A stretch of DNA of 64,000 nt from Nocardia cyriacigeorgica (GTDB lineage Bacteria; Actinomycetota; Actinomycetes; Mycobacteriales; Mycobacteriaceae), in contig NZ_JAAGVC010000007.1 in assembly GCF_010858045.1 (NCBI RefSeq), forward strand, positions 186,001-250,000, in the 5' to 3' direction. Below, piece by piece: positions 43,329 to 51,604 of the stretch; the stretch's first letter is position 1; each line of letters opens with the position of its first letter. The translations under genes and the position numbers were made by a program. The notes under the pieces are model-generated. The model did not search any database. It was not told the origin of the DNA and was given only the letters and a program-made list of their open reading frames with translations.

Positions 43329-43700
43329 TCAGCCGAGGCTGATGTCGTCAGGCGACCAGAACGCGCGCATGCTGGTGATCCGTGCGTTCTCGTCGAAGGT
43401 CATGACGTCGATGGGTTCGATGATGATGGTCTGATCACCGGTGTCGGTGACCACCCGGAATCCGAAGGCGGCCTGATCGCCGGCGACGCGCACGTTGTGC
43501 AGTTCGGTCGTCACCCGCACCGATTCCAGTGCGCTGTAGAACTTTTCGATCGCCGCGCGCCCGATGTGCGGCGGACTGCCGACGGGGTCCTCGACGGTGG
43601 CGTCTTCGGCGTAGAGCGCCGCGATGTCCTTCGCGGAACCGTTCGCGACGGTGTCGAGGTAGCGGCGGACCGCCGCGCGGATGTCATCTGCTGAGGCCAT
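43329..43700 (-). CDS. delta5-3-ketosteroid isomerase
   Basis: 123 aa, NTF2-like fold. It carries the catalytic set of bacterial KSI at matching positions: Tyr14 (RRY), Asp38 (ATVEDPVGS, general base) and Asp98 (EPIDVM, the oxyanion-hole Asp, 99 in Comamonas). It moves the double bond of pregn-5-ene-3-one or androst-5-ene-3-one to position 4. GGAGGAG precedes the ATG. It follows kstD by 36 bp in the same operon. The preserved catalytic triad raises this above the general SnoaL-like label. Confidence 0.9.
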   Translation of the reverse strand: MASADDIRAAVRRYLDTVANGSAKDIAALYAEDATVEDPVGSPPHIGRAAIEKFYSALESVRVTTELHNVRVAGDQAAFGFRVVTDTGDQTIIIEPIDVMTFDENARITSMRAFWSPDDISLG

Positions 43701-43736
43701 CGAGGCTCCTCCGGAATTCTGGGGTCGGGGTTGTGG

Positions 43737-45272
43737 TCAGGCGCCGAGCAGGTCGCGCACGGCGAGGTGGCTGAACAGCATGGAGGCGCCGATCGGGTTG
43801 CCGCCGCCGGGGTAGACGGTGCCGCTGACGGCCGCCATGGTGTTGCCCGCCGCGTACAGCCCGGGGATCGGTTCGCCATCGCGGCCGAGCACCCGCGCGG
43901 CGCTGTCGGTGCGCAGCCCGCCCTTGGTGCCGAGATCGGAGATGCCGAACGCGGCGGCGTGGAACGGTCCCTGCTCGATCGATACCAGCGGGGGTTCACC
44001 GGCGGAGAACGCGCGATCGTAGGCCTCGTCGCCGCGCCCGAAATCCGGATCGACGCCGGTCTCGACGAAGGAGTTGAACCGCTGCACGGTGGCGACCAGC
44101 GCATCGGCGGGCACGCCGATCTTCTCGGCCAGCTCGGGCAGTGTGTCGGCGGTGTGCCACAGGCCGGCCGCCACATACTTCTCCGGTTCGACCATCGAGA
44201 CGTTGGTGGCCTTGACCGGCGGCACCTCGCCCTCTTTGTCGTCGTAGATCATCCAGTAGGGCAGGGTGAGCGAACCGTCGTCGAGCTTGCCGATGATGTC
44301 GCGGCCGAGCCGGTCGTAGGGCGCGGATTCGTTGACGAAGCGCTTGCCGTCCTGGCCGACGAAGATGCCGCCGGTGAACCACAGCGCGAACGCCGACCGC
44401 CCGTCCGGATGCGTCAGACCGGGCGACCACCATGCCTGATCCATGAGATCGGTGTCCGCGCCGGCGGCGATACCCGCCTTGTGCGCCTTGCCCTGGTTGC
44501 CCCACGGCCCCATGGTGTCGCGCGCCTCGCCGGGTACGCCGTAGTGCTTGCGCAGTTCGTCGTTCTGCTCGAACCCGCCCGCCGCGAGCACCACACCCTT
44601 GCGGGCCCGGATCGCGAACGGCTCGCCCTCGCGTTCGGTGATCGCGCCGACGACGGCGCCGTCCTCGATCACCAGCTCGACCAGCGGCGTGTTCAGGTAC
44701 AGCCGCACGTCCGGATACGACGACAGCGCCAGCAGGAACCGCCCGATCAGCGCCTGCCCGCCGATCAGCATGTCCGGCAGCGGCGCGCCGAGCCGGTCGG
44801 TATCGAGTGGCCCGCGCAACTGCTCACGCATCTCACCCAGCGCGGACGCGGGCAGCGGGGTGGGCATGATGTGGCGCTGCCCGTCCAGTCTGGCCTTGGG
44901 CGCCTTACCGAAATAGTCCGGCCACGGCAGCATCTCGAACGCGAAATGCTCATCGGATTCCAGGTATTCGATGAGGTCACCACCGCGGCGCACGTAGGTT
45001 TCCTGGAGCTCGCGCGGGGTCCGGTCACCGACCACGGCGTGGTAGTAGGTGAGCGCGTCCTCGATGGTGTCGTCGGTGCCTGCGCGGCGCAGCACCGGAT
45101 TGCACGGGAACCACATCCCGCCGCCCCCGGAATAAGCGGTCGTGCCGCCGAACTTGTCGGTCGCTTCGACCACCGCGACGGTCAGCCCTTCGCGGGCCGC
45201 GGTGTAGGCGCCGGCCAGGCCGCCGCCCGAGCCCGCGACCAGCACGTCCACCTCGTCGTTCCAGTCCACCAC
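43737..45272 (-). CDS. kstD: 3-ketosteroid delta1-dehydrogenase
   Basis: 511 aa flavoprotein. FAD fold VDVLVAGSGGGLAGAYTAAREGLTVAVVEA, AYSGGGGMWFP, and the C-terminal TKGGLRTDSAARVLGRDGEPIPGLYAAGNTMAAVSGTVYPGGGNPIGASM. The Y-P-G-G-G-N motif holds the catalytic Tyr and the backbone Gly that bind the 3-keto group. It introduces the 1,2 double bond in ring A. GTG start with AGGAGG 7 nt upstream; the second in-frame GTG follows directly. Heads a four-gene operon and is divergent from the Baeyer-Villiger gene. Confidence 0.93.
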   Translation of the reverse strand: MVDWNDEVDVLVAGSGGGLAGAYTAAREGLTVAVVEATDKFGGTTAYSGGGGMWFPCNPVLRRAGTDDTIEDALTYYHAVVGDRTPRELQETYVRRGGDLIEYLESDEHFAFEMLPWPDYFGKAPKARLDGQRHIMPTPLPASALGEMREQLRGPLDTDRLGAPLPDMLIGGQALIGRFLLALSSYPDVRLYLNTPLVELVIEDGAVVGAITEREGEPFAIRARKGVVLAAGGFEQNDELRKHYGVPGEARDTMGPWGNQGKAHKAGIAAGADTDLMDQAWWSPGLTHPDGRSAFALWFTGGIFVGQDGKRFVNESAPYDRLGRDIIGKLDDGSLTLPYWMIYDDKEGEVPPVKATNVSMVEPEKYVAAGLWHTADTLPELAEKIGVPADALVATVQRFNSFVETGVDPDFGRGDEAYDRAFSAGEPPLVSIEQGPFHAAAFGISDLGTKGGLRTDSAARVLGRDGEPIPGLYAAGNTMAAVSGTVYPGGGNPIGASMLFSHLAVRDLLGA

Positions 45273-45339
45273 TGTGAGTCCTCCTGTGCGTTTGCTCACC
45301 TCGACGCTAGGCCGCGCGCCCGGGTTCGCGGCGCGGTTC

Positions 45340-45354
45340 TCCCGGTCACCGGGA
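45340..45354. promoter_or_regulatory. steroid-island motif, kstD/BVMO promoter, copy 1
   Basis: TCCCGGTCACCGGGA, a near-perfect 15-bp palindrome, 68 bp before kstD. The second copy is 25 bp further on. Confidence 0.7.
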
Positions 45355-45379
45355 ACGTGGCGGCGGCTGCGGTGAACGT

Positions 45380-45397
45380 GCCGGTCAGCGGGAGAAC
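45380..45397. promoter_or_regulatory. steroid-island motif, kstD/BVMO promoter, copy 2
   Basis: GCCGGTCAGCGGGAGAAC, 69 bp before the BVMO start. Copies 1 and 2 are about 40 bp apart centre to centre, near four helical turns, so they lie on one face of the DNA. Confidence 0.65.
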
Positions 45398-45466
45398 GCC
45401 TGCTCGAAGGGCCCGCGCAGTACTTAGCGTCGCAGGAGAACCGGAGATTCTTCGAAAGGTAGGCAT

Positions 45467-47098
45467 GTGAACGCCGAGACGCCAACGTCTGTAGAGACCG
45501 TCCCGAGCAGCGTCGACGTGGTGGTCGTCGGCGCCGGCATCGCCGGGCTGTACGCGCTGCACAAATTCCGCTCGCAAGGTCTGACCGTGCGGGTCTTCGA
45601 GGCCGCCGACGGCGTGGGGGGCGTGTGGTACTGGAACCGCTATCCCGGCGCGCGTTGCGACGTCGAGAGTGTGGACTACTCGTACTCCTTCGACGAGGCC
45701 CTCCAACAGGAATGGAACTGGAGCGAGAAATACGCCACCCAGCCCGAGATCCTCGCCTACCTGAACCACGTCGCCGACCGCTTCGACCTGCGCCGCGACA
45801 TCGAGTTCGGCGCGCGCGTCACCGATACCGTGCTCGATGAGTCGAGCCTGCGCTGGGAGGTGCGCACCGACACCGGCACGGTGGTGTCGGCGCGGTTCGT
45901 GGTGCTGGCGGTCGGCCCGCTGTCGAATGCGAACACTCCCGACATCGAAGGCCTCGCCGATTTCGCCGGCCCGGTGCTGCACACCTCGCAGTGGCCGCAC
46001 GACGGCGTCGATTTCACCGGGCAGCGCGTCGGCGTGATCGGCACGGGTTCCTCGGGGATCCAGGCGATTCCGTGCATCGCCGAACAGGCCGAGCGCCTGC
46101 ACGTCTTCCAGCGCACGCCCAACTACAGCGTGCCGGCCGGCAACGTGCCGCTCGATGAGGAAACCCGGCGCGCCCAGAAGGCGAACTACGCCGAGCGGCG
46201 CAGGCTGTCGATGATCAGCGGAGGTGGCTCACCCCATCAACCGCATCCGAAATCCGCGCTCGACGTCTCGGAGGAGGAGCGGCGCGCGGCCTACCAGAAG
46301 CGGTGGGAGCTGGGTGGGGTGCTGTTCAGCAAGACCTTCCCCGATCAGATGGTGACCCGTGAGGCCAACGACACCGCCCGGCTGTTCTGGGAGGAGAAGG
46401 TGCGTGCGGTGATCGACGATCCCGAGGTCGCCGAGTTGCTGATCCCGAAGGATCACCCGATCGGCACCAAACGCATCTGCACCGATACGAACTACTACCA
46501 GACCTACAACCGCGACAATGTGGAGCTGGTGAACCTGCGGGCCACCCCCATCGAACGCATCGATGCCGGCGGCGTGCACACCACTGCGGATTACTATCCG
46601 CTCGACGCGTTGGTGCTTGCCACCGGTTTCGACGCGATGACCGGTTCGGTCGCCAAGCTCAACATCGTCGGACGCGACGGCCGCACCCTCAACGACGCCT
46701 GGAGCGACGGCCCGAAAACCTATCTCGGGCTCGGCGTCACGGGCTTCCCCAATCTGTTCAACCTGACCGGTCCCGGCAGCCCGTCGGTGCTGGCGAACAT
46801 GGTGTTGCATTCGGAGCTGCACGTCGACTGGGTGGCCGGAGCCATCGACTACCTCGACCGCAATGGCGCGACCGCGCTGGAGGCCAGGCCCGAGGCCGTG
46901 GAGGCCTGGGTGGCCGAATGCGCCGAACGCGCCGCGCGCACCCTCATGCCCACCGCGAACTCCTGGTACCTGGGCGCCAATGTGCCGGGCAAGCCGCGGG
47001 TGTTCATGCCGTTCGTCGGCGGGTTCGGTGTCTACGGCGAGATCATCGCCGAGGTGGCGGCCGCGGAATACAAGGGGTTCGACGTCATCGCGGGCTGA
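45467..47098 (+). CDS. Baeyer-Villiger monooxygenase, steroid monooxygenase type
   Basis: 543 aa. GxGxxG FAD motif at residues 22-27, NADPH motif GVIGTGSSGIQ, and the BVMO fingerprint F-x-G-x3-H-x3-W-P at 166-177 (FAGPVLHTSQWP). The segments WYWNRYPGARCDVES, EWNWSEKYATQPEILAYL and GSPSVLANMVLHSELHVDW closely resemble Rhodococcus rhodochrous steroid monooxygenase as I recall it. That enzyme turns progesterone into testosterone acetate. The operon opposite (KstD, KSI) and a nearby esterase support this. AAAGGTAGG precedes the GTG. Cyclododecanone/pentadecanone-type BVMOs are the alternative. Confidence 0.82.
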   Translation: MNAETPTSVETVPSSVDVVVVGAGIAGLYALHKFRSQGLTVRVFEAADGVGGVWYWNRYPGARCDVESVDYSYSFDEALQQEWNWSEKYATQPEILAYLNHVADRFDLRRDIEFGARVTDTVLDESSLRWEVRTDTGTVVSARFVVLAVGPLSNANTPDIEGLADFAGPVLHTSQWPHDGVDFTGQRVGVIGTGSSGIQAIPCIAEQAERLHVFQRTPNYSVPAGNVPLDEETRRAQKANYAERRRLSMISGGGSPHQPHPKSALDVSEEERRAAYQKRWELGGVLFSKTFPDQMVTREANDTARLFWEEKVRAVIDDPEVAELLIPKDHPIGTKRICTDTNYYQTYNRDNVELVNLRATPIERIDAGGVHTTADYYPLDALVLATGFDAMTGSVAKLNIVGRDGRTLNDAWSDGPKTYLGLGVTGFPNLFNLTGPGSPSVLANMVLHSELHVDWVAGAIDYLDRNGATALEARPEAVEAWVAECAERAARTLMPTANSWYLGANVPGKPRVFMPFVGGFGVYGEIIAEVAAAEYKGFDVIAG

Positions 47099-47106
47099 CA
47101 GATAAG

Positions 47107-47153
47107 CGAAACGGGTGGTTGTACCGGCGGAGTCGGTACAACCACCCGTTTCG
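47107..47153. terminator. bidirectional terminator, BVMO / hsaB
   Basis: Perfect 19-bp stem, arms CGAAACGGGTGGTTGTACC and its complement, 9-nt loop, between convergent genes. Very stable. Confidence 0.85.
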
Positions 47154-47174
47154 TCGTCCGGGGGCGGTCGGGGT

Positions 47175-47681
47175 TCAGTCGGCGAAACCGCCGAAGGTGC
47201 CCTTGTAGAACAGCAGCGGCCGTCCGCTCTCGTCGGCGGCCAGCTCGGTGACCCTGGCCAGCACGATCGTGTGGTCGCCTGCCTCGTGTTCGAACTCCAG
47301 CGAGGCCTCGATGTGGGCGAGTGCGCCGGCGATCGCCGGGGCACCGTTGGCGCCGGGGGTCCAGTCGATCCCGGCGAATTTGTCGCTGCCGCTGACGGCG
47401 AACTGGCGGCAGAGCTCGCGTTGATCGTGGGCCAGCACGTTGATGCACAGCGATCCCGCCGACCGCAGCAGCGGCCAGCTGGTGGAGGTCTTGGCCGGGC
47501 AGAACGACACGAGCGGCGGATCCAGCGACACCGAGACCACCGACTGGCAGGTGAAGCCCAGCGGCCGGGTGCCGTCGTGGGCGGCGATCACCGCGACACC
47601 GGTGGCGAAGTGCCCGAGCACCTTGCGTAGGGCGGCGGGGCCTGGGCAGCCCGGTTCGATGACGATGTTGTCTGCGCTCAT
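47175..47681 (-). CDS. hsaB: flavin reductase component of 3-HSA hydroxylase
   Basis: 168 aa. Flavin reductase (FMN-binding split barrel) of the HpaC/HsaB type: LRKVLGHFATGVAVIAAHDGTRPLGFTCQSVVSVSLDPPLVSFCPAKTSTSWPLLRSAG. HsaB supplies reduced FMN to HsaA, which hydroxylates 3-HSA at C4. hsaA is 4 kb away on the same strand. GGAGG 9 nt before the ATG. Divergent from the PadR gene with a cluster motif between. Confidence 0.87.
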   Translation of the reverse strand: MSADNIVIEPGCPGPAALRKVLGHFATGVAVIAAHDGTRPLGFTCQSVVSVSLDPPLVSFCPAKTSTSWPLLRSAGSLCINVLAHDQRELCRQFAVSGSDKFAGIDWTPGANGAPAIAGALAHIEASLEFEHEAGDHTIVLARVTELAADESGRPLLFYKGTFGGFAD

Positions 47682-47751
47682 GCGTGGGGTCCTCCCGAAG
47701 ATCTGTCGAACTCCAGCATCGAGTGTGCACGGTGGAAGTCTCAATGTGCCG

Positions 47752-47764
47752 TCCCGGTCAGCGG
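47752..47764. promoter_or_regulatory. steroid-island motif, hsaB/padR promoter
   Basis: TCCCGGTCAGCGG, 71 bp before hsaB and 47 bp before padR. Followed by a TAGCAT -10 box (47799-47804) positioned for a leaderless padR transcript. Confidence 0.65.
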
Positions 47765-47810
47765 TTGTTCGGCGGGTACGGGGGATTTGCCTGGTTGCTA
47801 GCATTTGCCG

Positions 47811-48497
47811 GTGGCATCAAGTGAACCGGAAATCGGCCTGGTCAATCTCCCGCCGACCAGTTGGGCCGTGCTCGCCATGCTCTCCTATGAGGAAGAGATC
47901 TCGGGCTACGACCTCAAGAAGTGGGCCGACTGGAGTATCCGGTACTTCTATTGGAGCCCCTCACACAGCCAGATCTACTCGGAGCTGAAGAAGCTCGAGA
48001 AGCAGGGTTACGCGACCTCACGGGTGGACAGCGACAACGCCATGCGCGGGCGCAGGCTCTACCGCATCACCGACGAAGGCCGCGCCGCGGTCACCCAGTG
48101 GTGCAATGAGGCGCCGGTCGACAAGCCGGTGCTCAAACACCACGTGATGCTGCGAATCATGTTCGGGCATCTGAGTTCGCCGGAGCGGCTCAAGGAAATC
48201 CTGCGCGATCACATCGAGGATATCGACCGGCTGCGCAAGCGGGCCGCGATCGATTCCGCCGCCGCCAAATCCGAACCCGGCTGGGCCTATTCGCAGATCG
48301 TCTTGCAGTGGGCCGAGCGCCATTACGCGGCCGAACGCGATCTCGCTCAGGAGCTGATCGAACAGATCGACGCGGCCGATTCGATCCTGGTGAAGGCCGA
48401 ACACGACGACAGGTCCGAATACCCGCATCCGACGCCGGGACGCTGGCGTGAGGTCGAACAGCGGGTGCAGGAATCGGAGGGCGCGGTCGAGAACTGA
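47811..48497 (+). CDS. PadR-family transcriptional regulator
   Basis: 228 aa. Winged helix at residues about 15-90 (SWAVLAMLSYEEEISGYDLKKWADWSIRYFYWSPSHSQIYSELKKLEKQGYATSRVD ... GRRLYRITDEGRAAV) with a helical C-terminal dimerisation arm. GTG start, 6 nt after TAGCAT, with no ribosome site: probably leaderless. Its place opposite hsaB, sharing a motif-bearing promoter, makes it a candidate island regulator. The other candidate is the IclR protein 2 kb away. Confidence 0.87.
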   Translation: MASSEPEIGLVNLPPTSWAVLAMLSYEEEISGYDLKKWADWSIRYFYWSPSHSQIYSELKKLEKQGYATSRVDSDNAMRGRRLYRITDEGRAAVTQWCNEAPVDKPVLKHHVMLRIMFGHLSSPERLKEILRDHIEDIDRLRKRAAIDSAAAKSEPGWAYSQIVLQWAERHYAAERDLAQELIEQIDAADSILVKAEHDDRSEYPHPTPGRWREVEQRVQESEGAVEN

Positions 48498-48498
48498 A

Positions 48499-48543
48499 CG
48501 AACCCTTCGCACTCGGGCACCGTGCTCGAGTGCGAAGGGTTCG
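48499..48543. terminator. bidirectional terminator, padR / esterase
   Basis: 17-bp perfect stem (arm CGAACCCTTCGCACTCG) with an 11-nt loop, just after padR and 110 bp after the esterase stop. Confidence 0.8.
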
Positions 48544-48651
48544 GTGGCGCGCCGAGGTGGCGGCGGCAGTATTCGGCCGGCCACCCGCTCGCGCACGAAA
48601 TCGCCGAGTGCCGCCCTGCCACATCCGACGGTTCGGACTGAGCGACGGAGG

Positions 48652-49599
48652 CTAGCTCTCGTCGGACCGGGTCAGTCGCGTGAGATCGGCCCACACGTCC
48701 TTACATGCCTGACCGGCCAGTTCGAGCACCGGCATGGTCATGAATCCGTGGATGGCGCCTTCGTAGCACCGATGCACGGTCGTGACGCCGGCCTCGGCGA
48801 GGGCGTGGGCAAAAGCATCGCCCTCCGAGCGCAGCGGATCGCAGCCCGCGGTCACCACGATGGCAGGCGGCAGCCCGGCGAGATCGGCCGCCGCGGGGCT
48901 CGCGTACGGATGGCTGCGGTCGGCGAGATCGGGAACATACTGATCCCAGTACCAGCTCATCGCGGCACGGGTGTTGTAGAAACCTTCGGCGAAGCGCGTG
49001 TAGGACTCGGTGCCGAAATCGGCGGCGAGCACCGGATACAGCAGGGCCTGCGCCGTGATGACCGGCCCGCCACGATCACGGGCCATCAGGGCGACGACGG
49101 CCGCGAGGTTGCCGCCCGCGCTGTCGCCGGCGACGACGAGCCGCGCCGGGTCGGCGCCGAACTCGCGCGCATGCTCGACAGCCCACAGTGTCGCCGCGTA
49201 GACGTCCTCTGCCGCGGTGGGCCAGCGATGTTCCGGCGCGAGCCGGTAGTCCACCGAGACCACCACCGCGCCCACCCCGTTGGCCATCGACCGGCACAGC
49301 CCGTCGTGGGTGTCCAGATCACAGAACACGAACCCGCCGCCGTGTGCGAACACGATGATCGGCACCGGCCCCACGGACGAGGTGGCCGGACGATACACCC
49401 GAACCCCGCCGCCCGAGGCCAGCTCTCGTTCGATGATCTCGGCCACCCGCTCGGGCTCGTCCGGGAGCCGCAACCGCGCCCGGATCGCCGCCCGCGCCTG
49501 TGCTCCTGTCATGGTCTCGACCGCGGGAAATCCGGCGTCGAGCATCGGCAGCAGCGCCGCCACTTCGGGCACGAGTTCGATCCGGTCCTCAGTACTCAT
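48652..49599 (-). CDS. HSL-family alpha/beta hydrolase (esterase)
   Basis: 315 aa hormone-sensitive-lipase family: oxyanion motif VFAHGGGFVFCDLDTHDGL, nucleophile VAGDSAGGNLAAVVAL (GDSAGG), Asp in CDPLRSEGDAF and His in GAIHGFM. No signal peptide, so cytoplasmic. In the same operon as and 29 bp behind the IclR gene. In a pregnane route it could cleave the 17-acetate made by the Baeyer-Villiger enzyme. Substrate is inference; the fold and triad are certain. Confidence 0.88.
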   Translation of the reverse strand: MSTEDRIELVPEVAALLPMLDAGFPAVETMTGAQARAAIRARLRLPDEPERVAEIIERELASGGGVRVYRPATSSVGPVPIIVFAHGGGFVFCDLDTHDGLCRSMANGVGAVVVSVDYRLAPEHRWPTAAEDVYAATLWAVEHAREFGADPARLVVAGDSAGGNLAAVVALMARDRGGPVITAQALLYPVLAADFGTESYTRFAEGFYNTRAAMSWYWDQYVPDLADRSHPYASPAAADLAGLPPAIVVTAGCDPLRSEGDAFAHALAEAGVTTVHRCYEGAIHGFMTMPVLELAGQACKDVWADLTRLTRSDES

Positions 49600-49628
49600 G
49601 GGTCACACCGTCTTTCGGTCCGGACGAG

Positions 49629-50483
49629 CTACACGTATTCCAGCGGCCGGCCTGCAGCGGCCGGCGTCCGCATCGCAGGTCCACCGCGCAGCGGGCGCGA
49701 CTGCTGCAACGTGGGATGCACGCGGGACATACCGTCTTCGATATTGCGCCAGATGCCAAGCGCGGTGGTGCGCACCGGTGCGGTGAGGCGGTAGTCGAAG
49801 TTCATCCGATCCACCGGACCGCACACCGACACCGCGGCGATGGCCTCGCCGATATTGCCGATGGGTGCCGCTACACAACCGAATCCCGGCAGCGACTCCT
49901 CGCGCTCGTGCGCGATGCCGTGGGCGCGGACCTTGTCCAGCTCCGCGCGCAGCTGGGCCTTGTTGGAGATGGAGTACTTGGTGCTGCGGTTGAGCACGCC
50001 GGTACCGAGCGCGGCGATGCGGTCTTCGTCGGAGTAGGCCAGGATGGCCTTGCCGACGCCGGTACAGTGCGCGGGCCTGCGTCCGCCGATGCGGGTGGGC
50101 ACCGCGGCCGCCATCCGGCCGCCGATCTTCTCCAGGTACACCACGTCGGGGCCGTCGAGCACAGCCAGATGCACCACGAAGCCGGTGGCCCGGTACAGCT
50201 CGTGCAGGAACGGCATCGCGGCGCGGTGCAGCCGATCCTGGTGCACGGCGAGCGAGCCCAGTTCCACCAGCCGGATACCCAGCTCGTAGTCGCGGCCCTC
50301 GCGGCGCAGCCAGCGCAATTGCACGAGTCGTTCGAGCATGCGGTGCGCCGAGGACCGGGGTAGCCCGGTCCGGCGCACGATCTGGGCGAGGGTGAGCCTG
50401 CCCGGTCCGTCGAAGGCGTCCAGGACCAGCGAGACGCGGTCCAGGACAGCGCTCGGGGTGGCGGCGTCGGCCTGTGTGTTCAT
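49629..50483 (-). CDS. IclR-family transcriptional regulator
   Basis: 284 aa. N-terminal winged helix VLDAFDGPGRLTLAQIVRRTGLPRSSAHRMLERLVQLRWL, then the effector domain (GIRLVELGSLAV ... VYLEKIGGRMAAAVPTRIGGRRPAHCTGVGKAILAY, GFGCVAAPIGN). IclR proteins sense aromatic or other small catabolites. GGGAGGG precedes the ATG. An AT-rich upstream stretch (50520-50560) has GTGACA-18-TATGAA and symmetry around CATATG, a likely promoter and autoregulatory site. Confidence 0.9.
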   Translation of the reverse strand: MNTQADAATPSAVLDRVSLVLDAFDGPGRLTLAQIVRRTGLPRSSAHRMLERLVQLRWLRREGRDYELGIRLVELGSLAVHQDRLHRAAMPFLHELYRATGFVVHLAVLDGPDVVYLEKIGGRMAAAVPTRIGGRRPAHCTGVGKAILAYSDEDRIAALGTGVLNRSTKYSISNKAQLRAELDKVRAHGIAHEREESLPGFGCVAAPIGNIGEAIAAVSVCGPVDRMNFDYRLTAPVRTTALGIWRNIEDGMSRVHPTLQQSRPLRGGPAMRTPAAAGRPLEYV

Positions 50484-50607
50484 GTGGCCCTCCCTGCGGG
50501 TCTACGAGCTGATGCCCAACGGGATATTTCTATTAGGCATATGACTATTCATACCATGCTCTTGTGGGCGCTGTCACACAAATCGGACACAGTGATGTAA
50601 ATCACAA

Positions 50608-50650
50608 CGACCCCGAGGTTTCAGCCGTGACGACTGAAACCCCGGGGTCG
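50608..50650. terminator. bidirectional terminator, hsaC
   Basis: 17-bp stem with one mismatch and a 9-nt loop, 20 bp beyond the hsaC stop. It separates hsaC from the IclR promoter. Confidence 0.8.
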
Positions 50651-50670
50651 GGGAGGGGAGCGGTATGTGA

Positions 50671-51576
50671 TTACATCGCGGCCAGCGGCTCGCTACCGGA
50701 CCAGTCGTGGCCCCAGTAGCTGTCGGCGGTGATTTCCTCTGCGCTGTAGTACTTTTCGTCGACGCGCATGCCCTCGGTGCCGAATTCGATATCCCAGCCG
50801 CCGGGGGCGCGCACGTAGAACGACACCATCTTGTCGTTGGTGTGGCGGCCCAGCGTCGAGGAGACGGAGAAACCGTCCTTGACGACCCGATCCAGCGCCT
50901 GGCCCACCGCGTCGAGCGAATCGACCTCCACCATGATGTGCACCAGACCCGGCGCACCGCCGTGCGGTGCCGGGCACAGCGCCAGGCTGTGATGACGCTC
51001 GTTCACGCCCATGAACCGGATCCGCACCGGCCCGAACTCCGGCGGCGCCGGGATACGGAACGCGCCCCGCGGCAGGAACCCGAGCACCTCGGTGTAGAAC
51101 TCGAAGGCGCCGTTGGGGTCCATGGTCGGCAGCACCACGTGACCGAGGCCCTGTGCGCCGGTCACGAACTTCGCGCCGAACGGGGTCACCACCGGGCTGT
51201 GATCGAGCACCGCGCCGTGGAACACCTCGACGGTCGCTCCGGTCGGATCGACGAAGGTGATGACCTCCTCGACCCGGCGCGCGTCGGCCTCCTCGACCGA
51301 GAGCGGCTTGACCGCGACACCGGCCGCCGACACCGCTTCCTGCACGCGCACCAGCGCGGCGTGATCGCGCACCTCCCAGCCGATGGTCACCACTTCGTCG
51401 GTGTCGCCCGGCACGATGACGATCCGGGCGGCCCGCTCGTCCATCCGCAGATAGAGGGCGTTCTCGTCCGGTCCGCTGCCTTCGGCGAAGCCGAGCACCT
51501 CGAAGGCGAACTTGCGCCAGCGGTCCATGTCGTTGGTCTGGATCTTGACGTAGCCAAGACTCTTGATGTCAGTCAT
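50671..51576 (-). CDS. hsaC: 3,4-DHSA extradiol dioxygenase
   Basis: 301 aa, two VOC modules of a type I extradiol dioxygenase. Fe(II) ligands His146 (GLGHVVLP), His213 (LVHIMVEV) and Glu264 (WDIEFGTEGM), plus a catalytic His in NERHHSLAL and Tyr in SFYVRAPGG. HsaC opens the catecholic A ring of 3,4-DHSA. Last gene of the kshA-hsaA-hsaC operon, 28 bp behind hsaA. BphC-type aromatic enzymes are the alternative, but context favours the steroid. Confidence 0.9.
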   Translation of the reverse strand: MTDIKSLGYVKIQTNDMDRWRKFAFEVLGFAEGSGPDENALYLRMDERAARIVIVPGDTDEVVTIGWEVRDHAALVRVQEAVSAAGVAVKPLSVEEADARRVEEVITFVDPTGATVEVFHGAVLDHSPVVTPFGAKFVTGAQGLGHVVLPTMDPNGAFEFYTEVLGFLPRGAFRIPAPPEFGPVRIRFMGVNERHHSLALCPAPHGGAPGLVHIMVEVDSLDAVGQALDRVVKDGFSVSSTLGRHTNDKMVSFYVRAPGGWDIEFGTEGMRVDEKYYSAEEITADSYWGHDWSGSEPLAAM

Positions 51577-51604
51577 TACTGTTGTCCTTCTTGGTATCGC
51601 GAGA

